Part shown: in pieces, positions 50,975-59,877 of the stretch
How positions within the stretch are numbered: position 1 is the first letter of the stretch
Layout of the letters: each line of letters opens with the position of its first letter
Assembly (NCBI GenBank): GCA_045540115.1
Contig: JAZQGR010000056.1
Span: 1-64,000 of the forward strand
Source of the DNA: Colimorpha_A sp045540115
GTDB taxonomy: Bacteria > Bacillota > Clostridia > Oscillospirales > CAG-272
Direction: 5' to 3'
Length of the DNA stretch: 64,000 nt
Position numbers and translations under genes: made by a program
Notes under the pieces: generated by a model
Database searches by the model: none
Seen by the model: only the letters and a program-made list of their open reading frames with translations
What the model was told of the DNA's origin: nothing

Positions 50975-51080
50975 TTGTATGGCGGGGCTTGCTCCCGCCG
51001 TTTATAAAACAATGTCACTTTTTTCCGCAGGTCTCATTGACCTGCGGACGGCGGGAGCAAGCCCCCGCCATACGACATTT
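50975..51080. repeat. REPIN-like inverted pair of family-A units
   Basis: TATGGCGGGGCTTGCTCCCG then CCGTTT (50979-51004) and, 45 bp on, its reverse complement GACGGCGGGAGCAAGCCCCC then GCCATACG. Between them is CCGCAGGTCTCATTGACCTG continuing CGG, another palindrome. The whole folds into one long hairpin. It lies in the divergent region between the esterase and alaX genes. Confidence 0.88.
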
Positions 51081-51143
51081 CGCCTTAACATCCCCATTAT
51101 ACAATGCTTTTCCGCTTTTTTCAAGAGCGATTTGCCAAAACCC

Positions 51144-51172
51144 TCGACAAACGACCGATTTTATTATATAAT
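51144..51172 (+). promoter_or_regulatory. Promoter of alaX-manA
   Basis: TCGACA (51144-51149) and TATAAT (51167-51172) with a 17-base spacer. Confidence 0.65.
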
Positions 51173-51202
51173 GGAGCTATAAAGTGATTTTGGAGCAGAT
51201 TT

Positions 51203-52378
51203 ATGACCGAAAGAAAAGTCAAAAACACAGAAAGAATATACGAAAAGGACTCGGCGGTGTCGGTTTTTGAAGCGACGGTCCTTTCCTGCGAGGAGACGGC
51301 CGGCGGATATAAGGTGATCCTTGACCGCACGGCGTTCTTCCCGACGGGCGGCGGACAGAGCTGTGACAGCGGCACGCTGAACGGCATCGCGGTAAAGGAA
51401 GTAAGGATCGAGAGCGGCGAGATAATTCATCTGCTTGAGTCGGAAATCGAGGTCGGCAAGGCAGCTCTCGGCCGCCTGAACTGCGCCGAGCGCGAAGAAA
51501 AGATGCGCTCGCACACGGCGGAGCATATCCTTTCGTCGATACTTCACGAAAAATACGGGCTGACTAACGTCGGCTTCCATCTCGGAACCGTCGATACGAC
51601 CTGCGATTTCGACGGCGTTCTGACTCTGAGTCAGATAAACGATGCCGAGGACGATGTCAACAGGATAATTCGCGAAAACCATCCCGTTTACCCGATCTTT
51701 CCGACCGAAAACGAGCTTAAAACGCTTGAATACCGAAGTAAATTAGAGCTGACCGAGGACGTCCGCATCGTGATGATAGGAAATGACGGCTCGGTCGATA
51801 AATGCGCCTGCTGTGCGCCGCACGTTAAGGAAACGGGAAATATCGGCTACTTCAAGATAGTTGATTTTTACAAATACAAGGGCGGCACGCGAGTGCATAT
51901 TCTGACGGGAGAACAGGCGGTAAAAAGAGCGCGAGACGAGTTTGAGGGAATAAAAACCCTGTCGGCGCTTCTGTCCGCACCGCCGAACGCACACAGCGTG
52001 AGCGAGGCAGCTGAGCGCATTTGCGACGAAAACGAGGCGCTCGAGAGGGAGATCTCCGCGCTGAACGAGCGCATAAATTCCTATATCGTAAAAGAGCTTC
52101 CCGAAAGCGGCCCCGCGGTCATATTTGATGACAGAACGGACGGCCGAATACTTCGTCAGCTCTGTCTTTCGGCTGCCGAAAAGGTAAAAACTGCGGCAGT
52201 GTTCGGCGGCGAAAACGGGCGGTACAACTTTGCTGTTGCAGGCGAAGGGGTGCAGGAGATCTTTGCAAAAATGAAGGCGTGTCTGAACGTTCGCGGCGGC
52301 GGAAGAGAAATTATCTGTGGTACGGCTTTGGCGTCCGAATGTGAGATCAAGGCGATTTTTGATGGAGAAAAACTATGA
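51203..52378 (+). CDS. Alanyl-tRNA editing protein, AlaX-like
   Basis: 391 aa. Homologous to the editing and DHHA1 parts of alanyl-tRNA synthetase. It hydrolyses Ser-tRNA-Ala or Gly-tRNA-Ala. Zinc ligands: HTAEH (H104, H108) and the later C-x3-H in CCAPHVKETGNI (about residues 202-212). TAFFPTGGGQ near 43-52 is typical. The C-terminal DHHA1-like domain includes a coiled coil (about 265-300) and ends in RGGGREIICGTA. No aminoacylation domain. RBS GGAG near 51174 is distant; the start is by conservation. Confidence 0.9.
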   Translation: MTERKVKNTERIYEKDSAVSVFEATVLSCEETAGGYKVILDRTAFFPTGGGQSCDSGTLNGIAVKEVRIESGEIIHLLESEIEVGKAALGRLNCAEREEKMRSHTAEHILSSILHEKYGLTNVGFHLGTVDTTCDFDGVLTLSQINDAEDDVNRIIRENHPVYPIFPTENELKTLEYRSKLELTEDVRIVMIGNDGSVDKCACCAPHVKETGNIGYFKIVDFYKYKGGTRVHILTGEQAVKRARDEFEGIKTLSALLSAPPNAHSVSEAAERICDENEALEREISALNERINSYIVKELPESGPAVIFDDRTDGRILRQLCLSAAEKVKTAAVFGGENGRYNFAVAGEGVQEIFAKMKACLNVRGGGREIICGTALASECEIKAIFDGEKL

Positions 52379-53229
52379 AACCGATACTTTTAGCACCGAT
52401 TTTAAAGAATTATATCTGGGGCGGAACCCGTCTTGTGAGCGAATTTGGATTCCGTTCCGATGAAAAAAAGGTCGCTGAGGCTTGGATGCTTTCGAGCCAT
52501 AAGGACGGCAGAAACGTTGACGGCGAGATGCCGATCCTCGTCAAGCTGATCGACGCCTGCGACAGGCTGTCGGTTCAGGTTCACCCGAACGACGAATATG
52601 CCTATCGCGTAGAAAACGAGGCGGGTAAGACTGAAATGTGGTATATTGTCGACTGCGAGGAGGGTGCGCGCCTTATTTACGGCTTTACGCGCGAGCTTTC
52701 GAAGGAGGAATTTGAGCGCCGCATTCGCGACAATACGCTGGATGAGGTGATGAACTACGTTCCCGTGCACAAGGGCGACGTCTTTTTCATTCCGTCGGGA
52801 ACGCTTCACGCGATCGGCGCGGGAATACTTATTGCAGAGATCCAGCAGAGCTCGAACACGACCTACCGCGTGTCGGACTACGGACGCCTCGGCGCCGACG
52901 GCAAACCGCGTCAGCTACATATTGAAAAGGCGCTCGACGTGACCGAAACGGTTCCGCCGACTCAGCCGTACGGACAGATCGGGAAAACAGAGGAATATCC
53001 ATTCGGTAAGATCAGAACCCTCTCGGAATGTCGGTATTTCTCCGCATACGAAATTGACCTCGACGGAAAATTTGAAGTCACCCCGACTGATTTCCTGCAT
53101 ATTCTCGTCCTCGAAGGTGAAGTCACAGTAGGCGATATAAAAGCGGAAAAGGGCGGAAGCATTTACGTTCCGAAGGATTGCAAAACCGCAGTTGACGGTA
53201 AGGCAAGATTCCTTGTAAGTACGATTTGA
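52375..53229 (+). CDS. manA: Mannose-6-phosphate isomerase, class I (ManA-like)
   Basis: 284 aa cupin enzyme interconverting mannose 6-phosphate and fructose 6-phosphate. N-terminal PILKNYIWGGTRLVSEFG, zinc motif QVHPNDEYA (about residues 62-70), GKTEMWYIVD, FIPSGTLHAIGAG (about 141-153), and QQSSNTTYRVSDYGR. The short form without the central helical insert is typical of Firmicutes. It overlaps alaX by 4 bases. Confidence 0.92.
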   Translation: MKPILLAPILKNYIWGGTRLVSEFGFRSDEKKVAEAWMLSSHKDGRNVDGEMPILVKLIDACDRLSVQVHPNDEYAYRVENEAGKTEMWYIVDCEEGARLIYGFTRELSKEEFERRIRDNTLDEVMNYVPVHKGDVFFIPSGTLHAIGAGILIAEIQQSSNTTYRVSDYGRLGADGKPRQLHIEKALDVTETVPPTQPYGQIGKTEEYPFGKIRTLSECRYFSAYEIDLDGKFEVTPTDFLHILVLEGEVTVGDIKAEKGGSIYVPKDCKTAVDGKARFLVSTI

Positions 53230-53244
53230 AATGTTGCGTTGCTT

Positions 53245-53570
53245 TTGGGACACCTCATCCGACAACCGCCCGAGATCCTTCGGCTACGCTCAGGATGACA
53301 GCGGGCGGTCGCCTCGCCTTCCCCTCAGGGGAAGGTGGATTTTTGCCGTAGGCAAAAAGACGGATGAGGTGTAGCCGTCGCAGACGGCGTCACTTTAACA
53401 ATGTTACTTGACTTTTAACAACGGTTGCTTCGCAACCTACACCTCATCCGCCTCGCAGTCGCTCGGCACCTTCCCCTGAGGGGAAGGCGAGACAACGTGG
53501 CGAAGCTCCGATACGTTGCCTGTCCCTGCAATGGCGTGGGAGTCGCAATCAAACGTGGCAAAGCTTCCTT
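53245..53570. repeat. Family-B inverted pair with nested repeat
   Basis: A reverse B tail (CACCTCATCCGACAACCGCC) faces a nested unit (CTCAGGATGACAGCGGGCGG). Then a forward and a reverse B unit (53305-53490) with cores TTTTTGCCGTAGGCAAAAA and CGCAGTCGCTCGG follow. This 185-bp part is nearly identical to 27940-28118. The rest of the gap to 53725 shows no gene. Confidence 0.85.
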
Positions 53571-53727
53571 GAATCGAAAGGGGATTCCAAAGGGGAAAAC
53601 GTATAAAAAACGCGAATGCGTTATTTATCGGTTTGCCCCTTGGTGTGCTTTCTTTGCGCAGGTTTGCGAAGCAAAACTGCTTGTTTCATTTGCTTGTGCA
53701 AAGAAATGCGAAAAAAACAACACAAAC

Positions 53728-53774
53728 AAAAAAGCACCCGCGGAAATAATTTCCGCTTCGGGTGCTTTTTTGCT
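53728..53774 (-). terminator. Terminator of the ferredoxin gene
   Basis: Long stem AAAAAAGCACCCG / CGGGTGCTTTTTT with inner GCGGAAATAATTTCCGC, 12 bases after the ferredoxin stop on the minus strand. Confidence 0.88.
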
Positions 53775-53786
53775 AAATAACTTAAA

Positions 53787-53957
53787 TTATTCCTGCTCGG
53801 GAGCTCCAACGGGGCATGCGCCTGCACAAGCGCCGCACTCGATGCACTCGTCTGCATTGATTACGTACTTGTCGTCTCCCTCGGAGATGCAGCTTACAGG
53901 ACACTCGTCAGCGCAAGCGCCGCAAGCGATGCAATCGTCATTGATCTTGAATGCCAT
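53787..53957 (-). CDS. 2[4Fe-4S] ferredoxin
   Basis: 56 aa low-potential electron carrier of the clostridial type. Two CxxCxxCxxxCP motifs: CIACGACADECP (about residues 9-20) and CIECGACAGACP (about 38-49). AGAAAGGACGGATC-type RBS sequence lies before the ATG. Single gene, high codon adaptation. Confidence 0.97.
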   Translation of the reverse strand: MAFKINDDCIACGACADECPVSCISEGDDKYVINADECIECGACAGACPVGAPEQE

Positions 53958-54051
53958 TTGTAGATCCGTCCTTTCTTGGAATTAATCCGATTTGATAAGT
54001 GCATTATAGCACAACGGTTTTATAAAATCAACTGTTATTTTTATTTCCTGC

Positions 54052-55329
54052 TTATTTTTTATCGGTTTTTTCAGGTTTTTTAGCGGTCTGCTCGCCGTTT
54101 TTCTGCTTTTGAGCGTCATCGCGGGCGTTTTTACCGACAGTCTTGTGCTTTCCCTTCGCGTGTCCCTTTACTGTGAGATCGTCGCGGTGATAGGGACGGA
54201 AGGTCGTCGGATCCTTGTCGAGAGCGACCTTAACGAGCCCCTTGAGAGGCATCGACTCAACGACGACGCCCTCGCCGTCGGGAGTTTCAACGATCGCGTC
54301 GACCTTCGGCGTGATCGCGCTTTCGGCAAGATAAGTATCGTATTCGTAGCGCAGACAGCACATAAGTCGACCGCAGGCGCCCGAAATTTTCGCGGAATTA
54401 AGCGAGAGGTTCTGTTCCTTTGCCATCTTTATCGAAACCTGAACGAAGTCAGGTAAGAAGCTGTTGCAACAGAAGGGCCTGCCGCAGATTCCGAGTCCTC
54501 CGAGCAGCTTTGCCTCGTCTCGTATACCGATCTGACGGAGCTCAATTCTCGTGCGGAATACCGACGCAAGATCCTTGACGAGATCGCGGAAATCGACGCG
54601 TCCTTCTGAAGTGAAGTAGAAGAGAAGCTTGGAATTATCGAAGGCATATTCGACTTCGACGAGCTTCATGTCAAGGCGATGCTCCTCGATTTTCGAGAGG
54701 CACATATTGTACGCCTCGACCTCCTTCCGGAGGTTCTCCTCGTGGCGTCGCTCGTCGTTGTCGGTCGCGATGCGGACGAGCTTGCGGAGGGGAAGAACGA
54801 CCTCGCTTCCCGATACGGTTCTCTTCGGCATTACGACGGTCGCGTATTCAAGACCGCGTGCCGTCTCGACTATAACGTGCGCGCCATCGCCGCAATCAAT
54901 ATTGTTCGGCTCGAAATAGTACATCTTTCCGCCTTCTCTGAAGCGGACGCCGACGACTTCGTAAAAAGGCTTTTTGGGCTCTGATGAGATCGGCTCCTCA
55001 ACTTGACAGGGCGGCGTTTCCGGCTCCTCAAAAAGCTCCTCGTCGATTACCTCTTCTTCAGGCTCGGTTCCCTCGGGAACGAGCGTTTCTTCCTCGAGCT
55101 CAAGCTTCTCGCGCTGCTCCGCCTTCGCGTTTTCGTCACGCTTCGGACGGTTGTTTTTGTAGAATCTTCTTCTGTTGCGGTTGTGTTTTTTGCCGCCACT
55201 CTGGTTACCGTTCTGGCGGTTTCCGTTATTGTTGTTTTCGTTTGGCACTTTATTATCCGTTTCTCCGACGTTTGGTATTTCCGCTTCTTCGTCGGCACAG
55301 AAGCGGCACGCAAAATCCCTTGGTGTCAT
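54052..55329 (-). CDS. ricT: PSP1-domain protein RicT/YaaT
   Basis: 425 aa. It starts at ATG 55329 (MTPRDFACRFCADEEAE). The N-terminal region is long, charged and disordered (about residues 15-115, Asn/Arg/Lys then Glu-rich). The PSP1 core follows from VVGVRFREGGKMYYFEP to CGRPFCCNSFLPDF and SGACGRLMCCLRYEYDTY. The cysteines fit the iron-sulfur cluster of the RicAFT complex, which affects RNase Y and Spo0A activation. Basic low-complexity tail. Core PSP1 proteins are about 280 aa; the ends are extra. No clear RBS, so the start is uncertain. Downstream of holB as in other Firmicutes. Confidence 0.88.
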   Translation of the reverse strand: MTPRDFACRFCADEEAEIPNVGETDNKVPNENNNNGNRQNGNQSGGKKHNRNRRRFYKNNRPKRDENAKAEQREKLELEEETLVPEGTEPEEEVIDEELFEEPETPPCQVEEPISSEPKKPFYEVVGVRFREGGKMYYFEPNNIDCGDGAHVIVETARGLEYATVVMPKRTVSGSEVVLPLRKLVRIATDNDERRHEENLRKEVEAYNMCLSKIEEHRLDMKLVEVEYAFDNSKLLFYFTSEGRVDFRDLVKDLASVFRTRIELRQIGIRDEAKLLGGLGICGRPFCCNSFLPDFVQVSIKMAKEQNLSLNSAKISGACGRLMCCLRYEYDTYLAESAITPKVDAIVETPDGEGVVVESMPLKGLVKVALDKDPTTFRPYHRDDLTVKGHAKGKHKTVGKNARDDAQKQKNGEQTAKKPEKTDKK

Positions 55330-55394
55330 AAACCGCCGTCGGGATACGGCGGAGTTTTTGCGGTGTAAAACGATATGAGAGGTTACAAGTATTT

Positions 55395-55560
55395 TGTATG
55401 GGCGACCCTTGGGAACCCCCAAAGCTCATTGCATTCGCTTCGGGGAACCCCGATGTTGGTCGCCCGTTTGTTGCGTTGCATTTTTTGCGGGCGACCAATG
55501 GTCGCCCCTACAATATAGAGTAATGCGGTGAGCAAGCCCCCGCCCTACGGTGTCGCAAAA
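55395..55560. repeat. Long and short family-A units
   Basis: A long A unit (GGGCGACCCTTGGGAACCCC to GTTGGTCGCCCG, about 55399-55466), a short A unit (GGGCGACCAATGGTCGCCCC, about 55490-55512) and a partial AAGCCCCCGCCCTACGG. Between holB and ricT. Confidence 0.85.
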
Positions 55561-55575
55561 AGACTTTCTTTTTTC

Positions 55576-56589
55576 TCACATCACGTCCGTGAGTCTTCCC
55601 GACGCGACGACGGCGGCGGTACGGACGTTGATATTCGTCTGAGTGACCTCAAAATAGAGGTTGTCGAGCACCGATGTCAGACGGACAAGGGTGCTGATCG
55701 AAAATCTTCCCGACAGCTCAAGCGCGAGAGCGCGGTCGGAATAGAATATCATATCGCTTTCCCCGCCCTTTTTGACCATAGCAAGATCGCGAAGCGCGTT
55801 TTCGGCAAGGGAGAGGATCGATGCATAGGTTTCTCTGTCGCCGCTTTCGTCAATAAGGGCAAGCATAAGGTGTGCGCCGTCCTTTTCGGAGAGGAGCGAG
55901 ACTATATTTTCCGCCTTCTTTATAAGCTGCGGAGTCTTTTTGTTTTTACCCTCAAGGATCGCGAGCGCCTTGCCGTAGCTTCCGCCCGACGCGCTTACTA
56001 TCCTTTTGAGCGCCGCTTCGTCCTTTGCATAAAGGTCGGCGGCTTTTTTTACGTTCTCCGCCAGAAGTGCGGTCAGCACCTTATCGGAGAAAATTTCGGT
56101 CTTAATCTCGGGGGCGCGGGATCGGACGGTCGGAAGAAGGTTCGATGGAGCGGCAGTCAGAAGTATGAAATAAACGCTCCCCGGGCCCTCCTCGAAAATT
56201 TTGAGAAGCGCGTTCTGCGCCTGAACAGTCAGCTTTTCGGCATCCTTGATGATATATATTTTAACGTCGAGATCGTTTGGCAGAATGTAAGCCGAATCGG
56301 TTATCTCGCGTACGCTTTCGATTCCTATCGTTTTTCTGTCCTTATTCAGACCAATATTTATCACGTCGGGCGAGATACCATCCGAGATCTTGCGGCAGCT
56401 TTCGCATTTTCCGCAAGGACGGTTTTCACCCTTGCAGGAAATAGCCATGGCAAAAAGGAGCGCTGCGGTGCTTTTACCGCTGCCCTCGGCGCCGCTTATC
56501 ATAAACGCGTTCGGGAAGGCGCCCTTTGAGGCGAAGCCGCGAAGCGTGCTTTTTAACGATTCGTTACCGAAAAGAATATCGAGCGTCAT
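55576..56589 (-). CDS. holB: DNA polymerase III delta' subunit
   Basis: 337 aa clamp-loader subunit. AAA+ domain with a Walker A-like MISGAEGSGKSTAALLFA (about residues 30-47), a zinc-binding set CKGENRPCGKCESC (about 53-66), KIYIIKDAEKLTVQAQNALLKIFEEGP in parts, and FILLTA. The SRC-like motif is VRSRA. Starts one base inside the end of darA; the order darA-holB-ricT is conserved in Firmicutes. Confidence 0.93.
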   Translation of the reverse strand: MTLDILFGNESLKSTLRGFASKGAFPNAFMISGAEGSGKSTAALLFAMAISCKGENRPCGKCESCRKISDGISPDVINIGLNKDRKTIGIESVREITDSAYILPNDLDVKIYIIKDAEKLTVQAQNALLKIFEEGPGSVYFILLTAAPSNLLPTVRSRAPEIKTEIFSDKVLTALLAENVKKAADLYAKDEAALKRIVSASGGSYGKALAILEGKNKKTPQLIKKAENIVSLLSEKDGAHLMLALIDESGDRETYASILSLAENALRDLAMVKKGGESDMIFYSDRALALELSGRFSISTLVRLTSVLDNLYFEVTQTNINVRTAAVVASGRLTDVM

Positions 56590-56915
56590 TACAGATGCTT
56601 GAACTCCTCAACCTTGAGCACGAAAACGGTCGCTCCGCCGACAGTTACCTTTGTCATTTCGCGCGAAAGCGATGCTGGATCGCCCTTTGCGATGCTGTTC
56701 GGCACGACTTGCTCGCGTTTTTTGCAGTTCTGGGAGATGATCTCCATTGCGCGATCGATCTCGGCGTCCTCAACGCCGATAATGAAGGTCGAGTTTCCAC
56801 TCATAAGGAATCCGCCCGTCGACGAGATTTTCGTGACTGAAAAGCCCTCGCGGCTGAGAGAGGTGCTGACGGAATGCGCGTCGTCGTTATTTACAATGGC
56901 AAGCAAAAGCTTCAT
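56589..56915 (-). CDS. darA: Cyclic di-AMP receptor DarA (PstA, DUF970)
   Basis: 108 aa PII-like protein. Family signatures: MKLLLAIVNNDDAHSVSTSL, GFSVTKISSTGGFLMSGNST (the ligand-binding TGGFL loop) and FIIGVEDAEID. It binds c-di-AMP, made by CdaA encoded at 39-40 kb. First gene of the darA-holB-ricT unit; RBS GGAGAA. Confidence 0.95.
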   Translation of the reverse strand: MKLLLAIVNNDDAHSVSTSLSREGFSVTKISSTGGFLMSGNSTFIIGVEDAEIDRAMEIISQNCKKREQVVPNSIAKGDPASLSREMTKVTVGGATVFVLKVEEFKHL

Positions 56916-57029
56916 AATACGTTCTCCTTGCGGTTAAAAACTGTGTTTTGGGGAAACATAACCCCAAATTATTATAACAAATTTTTTCCCTCTTGTAAAG
57001 AGCAAAAGAATGGAGTTAAAGGGCATAAT

Positions 57030-57809
57030 ATGAATTTTTTTGGAAAAAGGGATCTGATTTATCTGCTTTTCATCGCGATACTTGTTCTCAGTACGGTGTT
57101 TTTTGCCTTCAGGGGAATGATATCGGAGGATAAATACGAGAGCTACCGCGGGAAGATACTTAACCGGGCAGTGGAGTGTTCTATCCAGCTTTTGGGCGAA
57201 TATATTGAGACGGAGGATCCGCATTTGTCGTCGTTTTTATCCTCACGGCTTTTTGAGCTTCCTCTCGGATATGAGGAGCGGGAGGCGGTCACGGCGTTTT
57301 GCGCCGATGTGGCAAGATCGAGGGAAAATACCGATAGTAAACGGCGCTCGCTCATTTACGCCTCCGAGCTGATGAAGGCGCTGATCGATAACAGAGCGGC
57401 AATCAAGCGCGGGGATATGACGCCGTTTCCGCTCTATGAGGGCGAGGTGCCGACATTGTCACAGCCTGTGGAAAACCCATATTTCTCCGAGGCGAAAAAG
57501 ATACTCGGTATAAGCGACATTCGTTCTTATACGAGGGGTAACGTGATCGGCTACCGAACGGCGAGCGCGTATGCGGAATTTGAAAACGGTGTTTTCATCC
57601 GTTATCTCTGCCGCCGCGAGGGAAAGGACAAGATCACGCCCGAAAGCGCCAAAAAGGACGCCGAAAAATTCGCGAACCTCTATTGCGGCGGCGGAAAGCC
57701 GATCTCGGAAAGCACTGAGGACGGCGTTTTCACCTATCATTTCGACGGCTTTTATATAGTCGTCTCGCCTTTTGGCGGCGTTATGCGGTACGAAAGAACG
57801 AAAATTTGA
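57030..57809 (+). CDS. Membrane-anchored protein of unknown function
   Basis: 259 aa from ATG 57030, with AAAGGG upstream. One N-terminal helix (about residues 7-25) points the rest outside. The middle is helical (KYESYRGKILNRAVECSIQLLGEYI, SLIYASELMKALIDNRAAIKRGD in parts). The C-terminal part (NVIGYRTASAYAEFENGVFI, KITPESAKKDAEKFANLY, FDGFYIVVSPFGGVMRYERTK) recalls a YpeB/PepSY-like fold, which would suggest a spore role; the similarity is weak. Divergent from darA. Confidence 0.75.
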   Translation: MNFFGKRDLIYLLFIAILVLSTVFFAFRGMISEDKYESYRGKILNRAVECSIQLLGEYIETEDPHLSSFLSSRLFELPLGYEEREAVTAFCADVARSRENTDSKRRSLIYASELMKALIDNRAAIKRGDMTPFPLYEGEVPTLSQPVENPYFSEAKKILGISDIRSYTRGNVIGYRTASAYAEFENGVFIRYLCRREGKDKITPESAKKDAEKFANLYCGGGKPISESTEDGVFTYHFDGFYIVVSPFGGVMRYERTKI

Positions 57810-57875
57810 TTTACCCCTTTATTTTTCGCTTATTATGTGTTATAATTATCAAAAATCAACTGTAAAGGTGAAAAA

Positions 57876-58268
57876 ATGGCAAATTACAGAGTCGGAAGAA
57901 TAAACGAAGAGCTTATGAAGGCGCTTTGTGAAATTATAAGAACGGTAAAGGATCCAAGAGTTTCGGGTGCATTTGTCAGCATTACGGCTGTCGACTGTAC
58001 GCCCGACCTCAAAAATGCGAAGGTCTATTTCTCGGTCATGGGTGAGCGCCGCAAGGGCGATGCGCAGAAGGGACTTGAAAACGCGACGGGCTATATAAGA
58101 ACGCAGATAGCGAAGATGCTCAATCTCCGTATTACCCCCGAGCTTCGCTTCATTGCTGACGAGTCGATGAAGCACGGCGCGCACATAAGCGAGCTTATGA
58201 AGCAGGTCGAGGAGGAGCTCCGCGAGGCGGACAGAAAAGCCGCGGAGGAAGAAAAAGAGGAAGAATAA
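57876..58268 (+). CDS. rbfA: Ribosome-binding factor A
   Basis: 130 aa KH-like protein for 30S maturation. NYRVGRINEELMKALCEIIR at the N-terminus, RVSGAFVSITAVDCTPDLKNAKVYFSV in two parts, and RTQIAKMLNLRITPELRFIADESM. The C-terminus is a Glu/Lys tail. infB or truB, common neighbours, are not present. Confidence 0.95.
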   Translation: MANYRVGRINEELMKALCEIIRTVKDPRVSGAFVSITAVDCTPDLKNAKVYFSVMGERRKGDAQKGLENATGYIRTQIAKMLNLRITPELRFIADESMKHGAHISELMKQVEEELREADRKAAEEEKEEE

Positions 58269-58271
58269 AGA

Positions 58272-58299
58272 AAGCCGCCGATCTCTCGGCGGTTTTTAT
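58272..58299 (+). terminator. Terminator of rbfA
   Basis: Stem AAGCCGCCGA / TCGGCGGTTTT directly after the rbfA stop. Confidence 0.87.
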
Positions 58300-58304
58300 A
58301 TTAG

Positions 58305-58705
58305 ATCGAGAGCGGGAGTAGGCGGGAGCGCGTGGGGTTCCCCGAAGCGAATGAAATGAGCTTTGGGGGTTCCGAGCATGCCCCCGCCCTACAAAAACGT
58401 GGTGAAGCGATTGGAATATTTTGCGGGGGCGACCCTTGGGAACCCCCACGCGCCCCCGCCGTCTCAAGGCAAAGTAACATCGTTTCAAAACGGACAGTCG
58501 AGGACGCCTGTCCCTACAAATAACATAGCGAAGGTGTGCCGCGTTGTCTTGCCTTCCCCTCAGGGGAAGGGGGACCGCAGACGCTGCGTCTGCGGTGGAT
58601 GAGGTGTTCCAAAGCAAAGTAACACCGTTTTTACGCGGGCGAGCAATGCTCGCCCCTACGAGGACGTTTGGAATCATCTTGTAGGGGCGTCCTCTCGCTA
58701 TCCAT
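58305..58705. repeat. Mosaic array of A and B units
   Basis: A long A unit in reverse (about 58319-58396, the best match to RAYT copy 2), a truncated long A unit with stem GGGGGCGACC...GCGCCCCCGCC (about 58426-58463), and GGACAGTC/CCTGTCC A (about 58491-58518). Next come a B unit with core CCGCAGACGCTGCGTCTGCG (about 58552-58607) and a short A unit (GGGCGAGCAATGCTCGCCCC, about 58637). No gene is seen. Confidence 0.86.
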
Positions 58706-58708
58706 ACA

Positions 58709-58740
58709 AGAAAAGCACCCTTTTCGGGTGCTTTTATTTT
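58709..58740. terminator. Terminator of the mannonate SDR gene
   Basis: Stem AAAAGCACCC / GGGTGCTTTT with loop TTTTC, T-run on both strands. Confidence 0.85.
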
Positions 58741-58746
58741 CATTTT

Positions 58747-59592
58747 TTATACTCCCGAGTAAGCCGAGAAGCCCGCGTCGATGGGGAGAACGATTCCCGT
58801 GATCGCGGAAGCGGAACGGTCATCGCAGAGCATGAGAGTTGCGCCGAGGAGCTCGTCGCTCTCAACGAAGCGTCCCATGGGAGTGCCGTTCAGGATCTTC
58901 TTGCTTCTTGCGGTGGGGTTGCCCTCCTCGTCAAAGAGGAGAGAGCGGTTCTGAGCCGAGAGGAGGAAGCCGGGAGCGATAGCGTTGCAACGGATTCCCG
59001 AGCCTGCAAAGTGAGTTGCGAGCCACTGTGTGAAGTTCGAAATGCCTGCCTTTGCCGCGGAGTATGCGGGGATCTTGGTGAGCGGAATATAGGCGTTCAT
59101 CGAGGAAATATTGAGGATCGCGCCTTTGCCCTTCTTTACCATATCGGTCGCAAACTCCTGAGTCGGGAGAAGCGTTCCCTGAAAATTGAGCTTGAATACA
59201 AAGTCGATTCCGTCCTGAGTAAGGTCGAAGAAGGACTTTTTGCCGTCGATAGCCTCGTGCTGATACTCATTGTCGGTCGTTGCTGCGGGATTGTTACCGC
59301 CCGCGCCGTTGACGAGAACGTCACATTCGCCGAGCTTACTGAGGACCGCCTCATGAGCCGATTTTAGCGACTCGGGCTGAAGAACATTTGCCTGAAAAGC
59401 CTCGCAGATGAAGCCCTCAGCCTTCAGCTCGGAAGCGAGCTTTTCGACGTTAGCGAGGTTGAGGTCGAGAGCCGCTACCTTTGCTCCCGATTGCGCGAAC
59501 GCTCGAGCCATTGCGGAGCAGATAAGTCCGCCCGCGCCTGTTACTACTACCACCTTGCCGGTGTAATCAATGTTAAGAGGAAGATTTATCAT
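58747..59592 (-). CDS. SDR-family oxidoreductase, probable mannonate oxidoreductase
   Basis: 281 aa short-chain dehydrogenase. Cofactor motif VTGAGGLICSAMARAFAQSG (the usual TGxxxGIG reads TGAGGLIC), LVNGAGGNNP, catalytic Ser in NISSMN, and YSAAKAG (Tyr-x3-Lys). A C-terminal motif VLPIDAGFSAYSGV is typical. As it follows uxuA it probably reduces fructuronate to mannonate. ATG at 59592 after AAAGGAG. Repeats separate it from uxuA. Confidence 0.87.
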   Translation of the reverse strand: MINLPLNIDYTGKVVVVTGAGGLICSAMARAFAQSGAKVAALDLNLANVEKLASELKAEGFICEAFQANVLQPESLKSAHEAVLSKLGECDVLVNGAGGNNPAATTDNEYQHEAIDGKKSFFDLTQDGIDFVFKLNFQGTLLPTQEFATDMVKKGKGAILNISSMNAYIPLTKIPAYSAAKAGISNFTQWLATHFAGSGIRCNAIAPGFLLSAQNRSLLFDEEGNPTARSKKILNGTPMGRFVESDELLGATLMLCDDRSASAITGIVLPIDAGFSAYSGV

Positions 59593-59649
59593 TGTTTTTT
59601 CTCCTTTGGGGGATTTATTGGGGATATTCACCTTGTGTGAATGTTTGAA

Positions 59650-59860
59650 TACGTTGTTTGCCTTCTCCTGAGGGAGAAGGGGGACCGCAGACGCTGCGGC
59701 TGCGGTGGATGAGGTGTTGGAAAGTAATGTTACATTGTTTATTACATACGGTTGCTTCGCAACCTAACCTCATCCGCCCGAGGATTTGCCTCGAGCAAAT
59801 CCTCTTGCACCATTCCCCAAGGGGAAGGCAAGAGAAATGCCGAAGCTTTTGATAGTCCGC
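59650..59860. repeat. Inverted pair of family-B units
   Basis: A forward B unit (CCTTCTCCTGAGGGAGAAGG head, core ACCGCAGACGCTGCGGCTGC, about 59661-59718) and a reverse B unit (CTCATCCGCCCGAGGATTTG to CCCCAAGGGGAAGG, about 59768-59829). The reverse core is GAGGATTTGCCTCGAGCAAATCC-like (split). GGTTGCTTCGCAACC lies between. Confidence 0.83.
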
Positions 59861-59877
59861 AATAGAGTGACGTAGTA

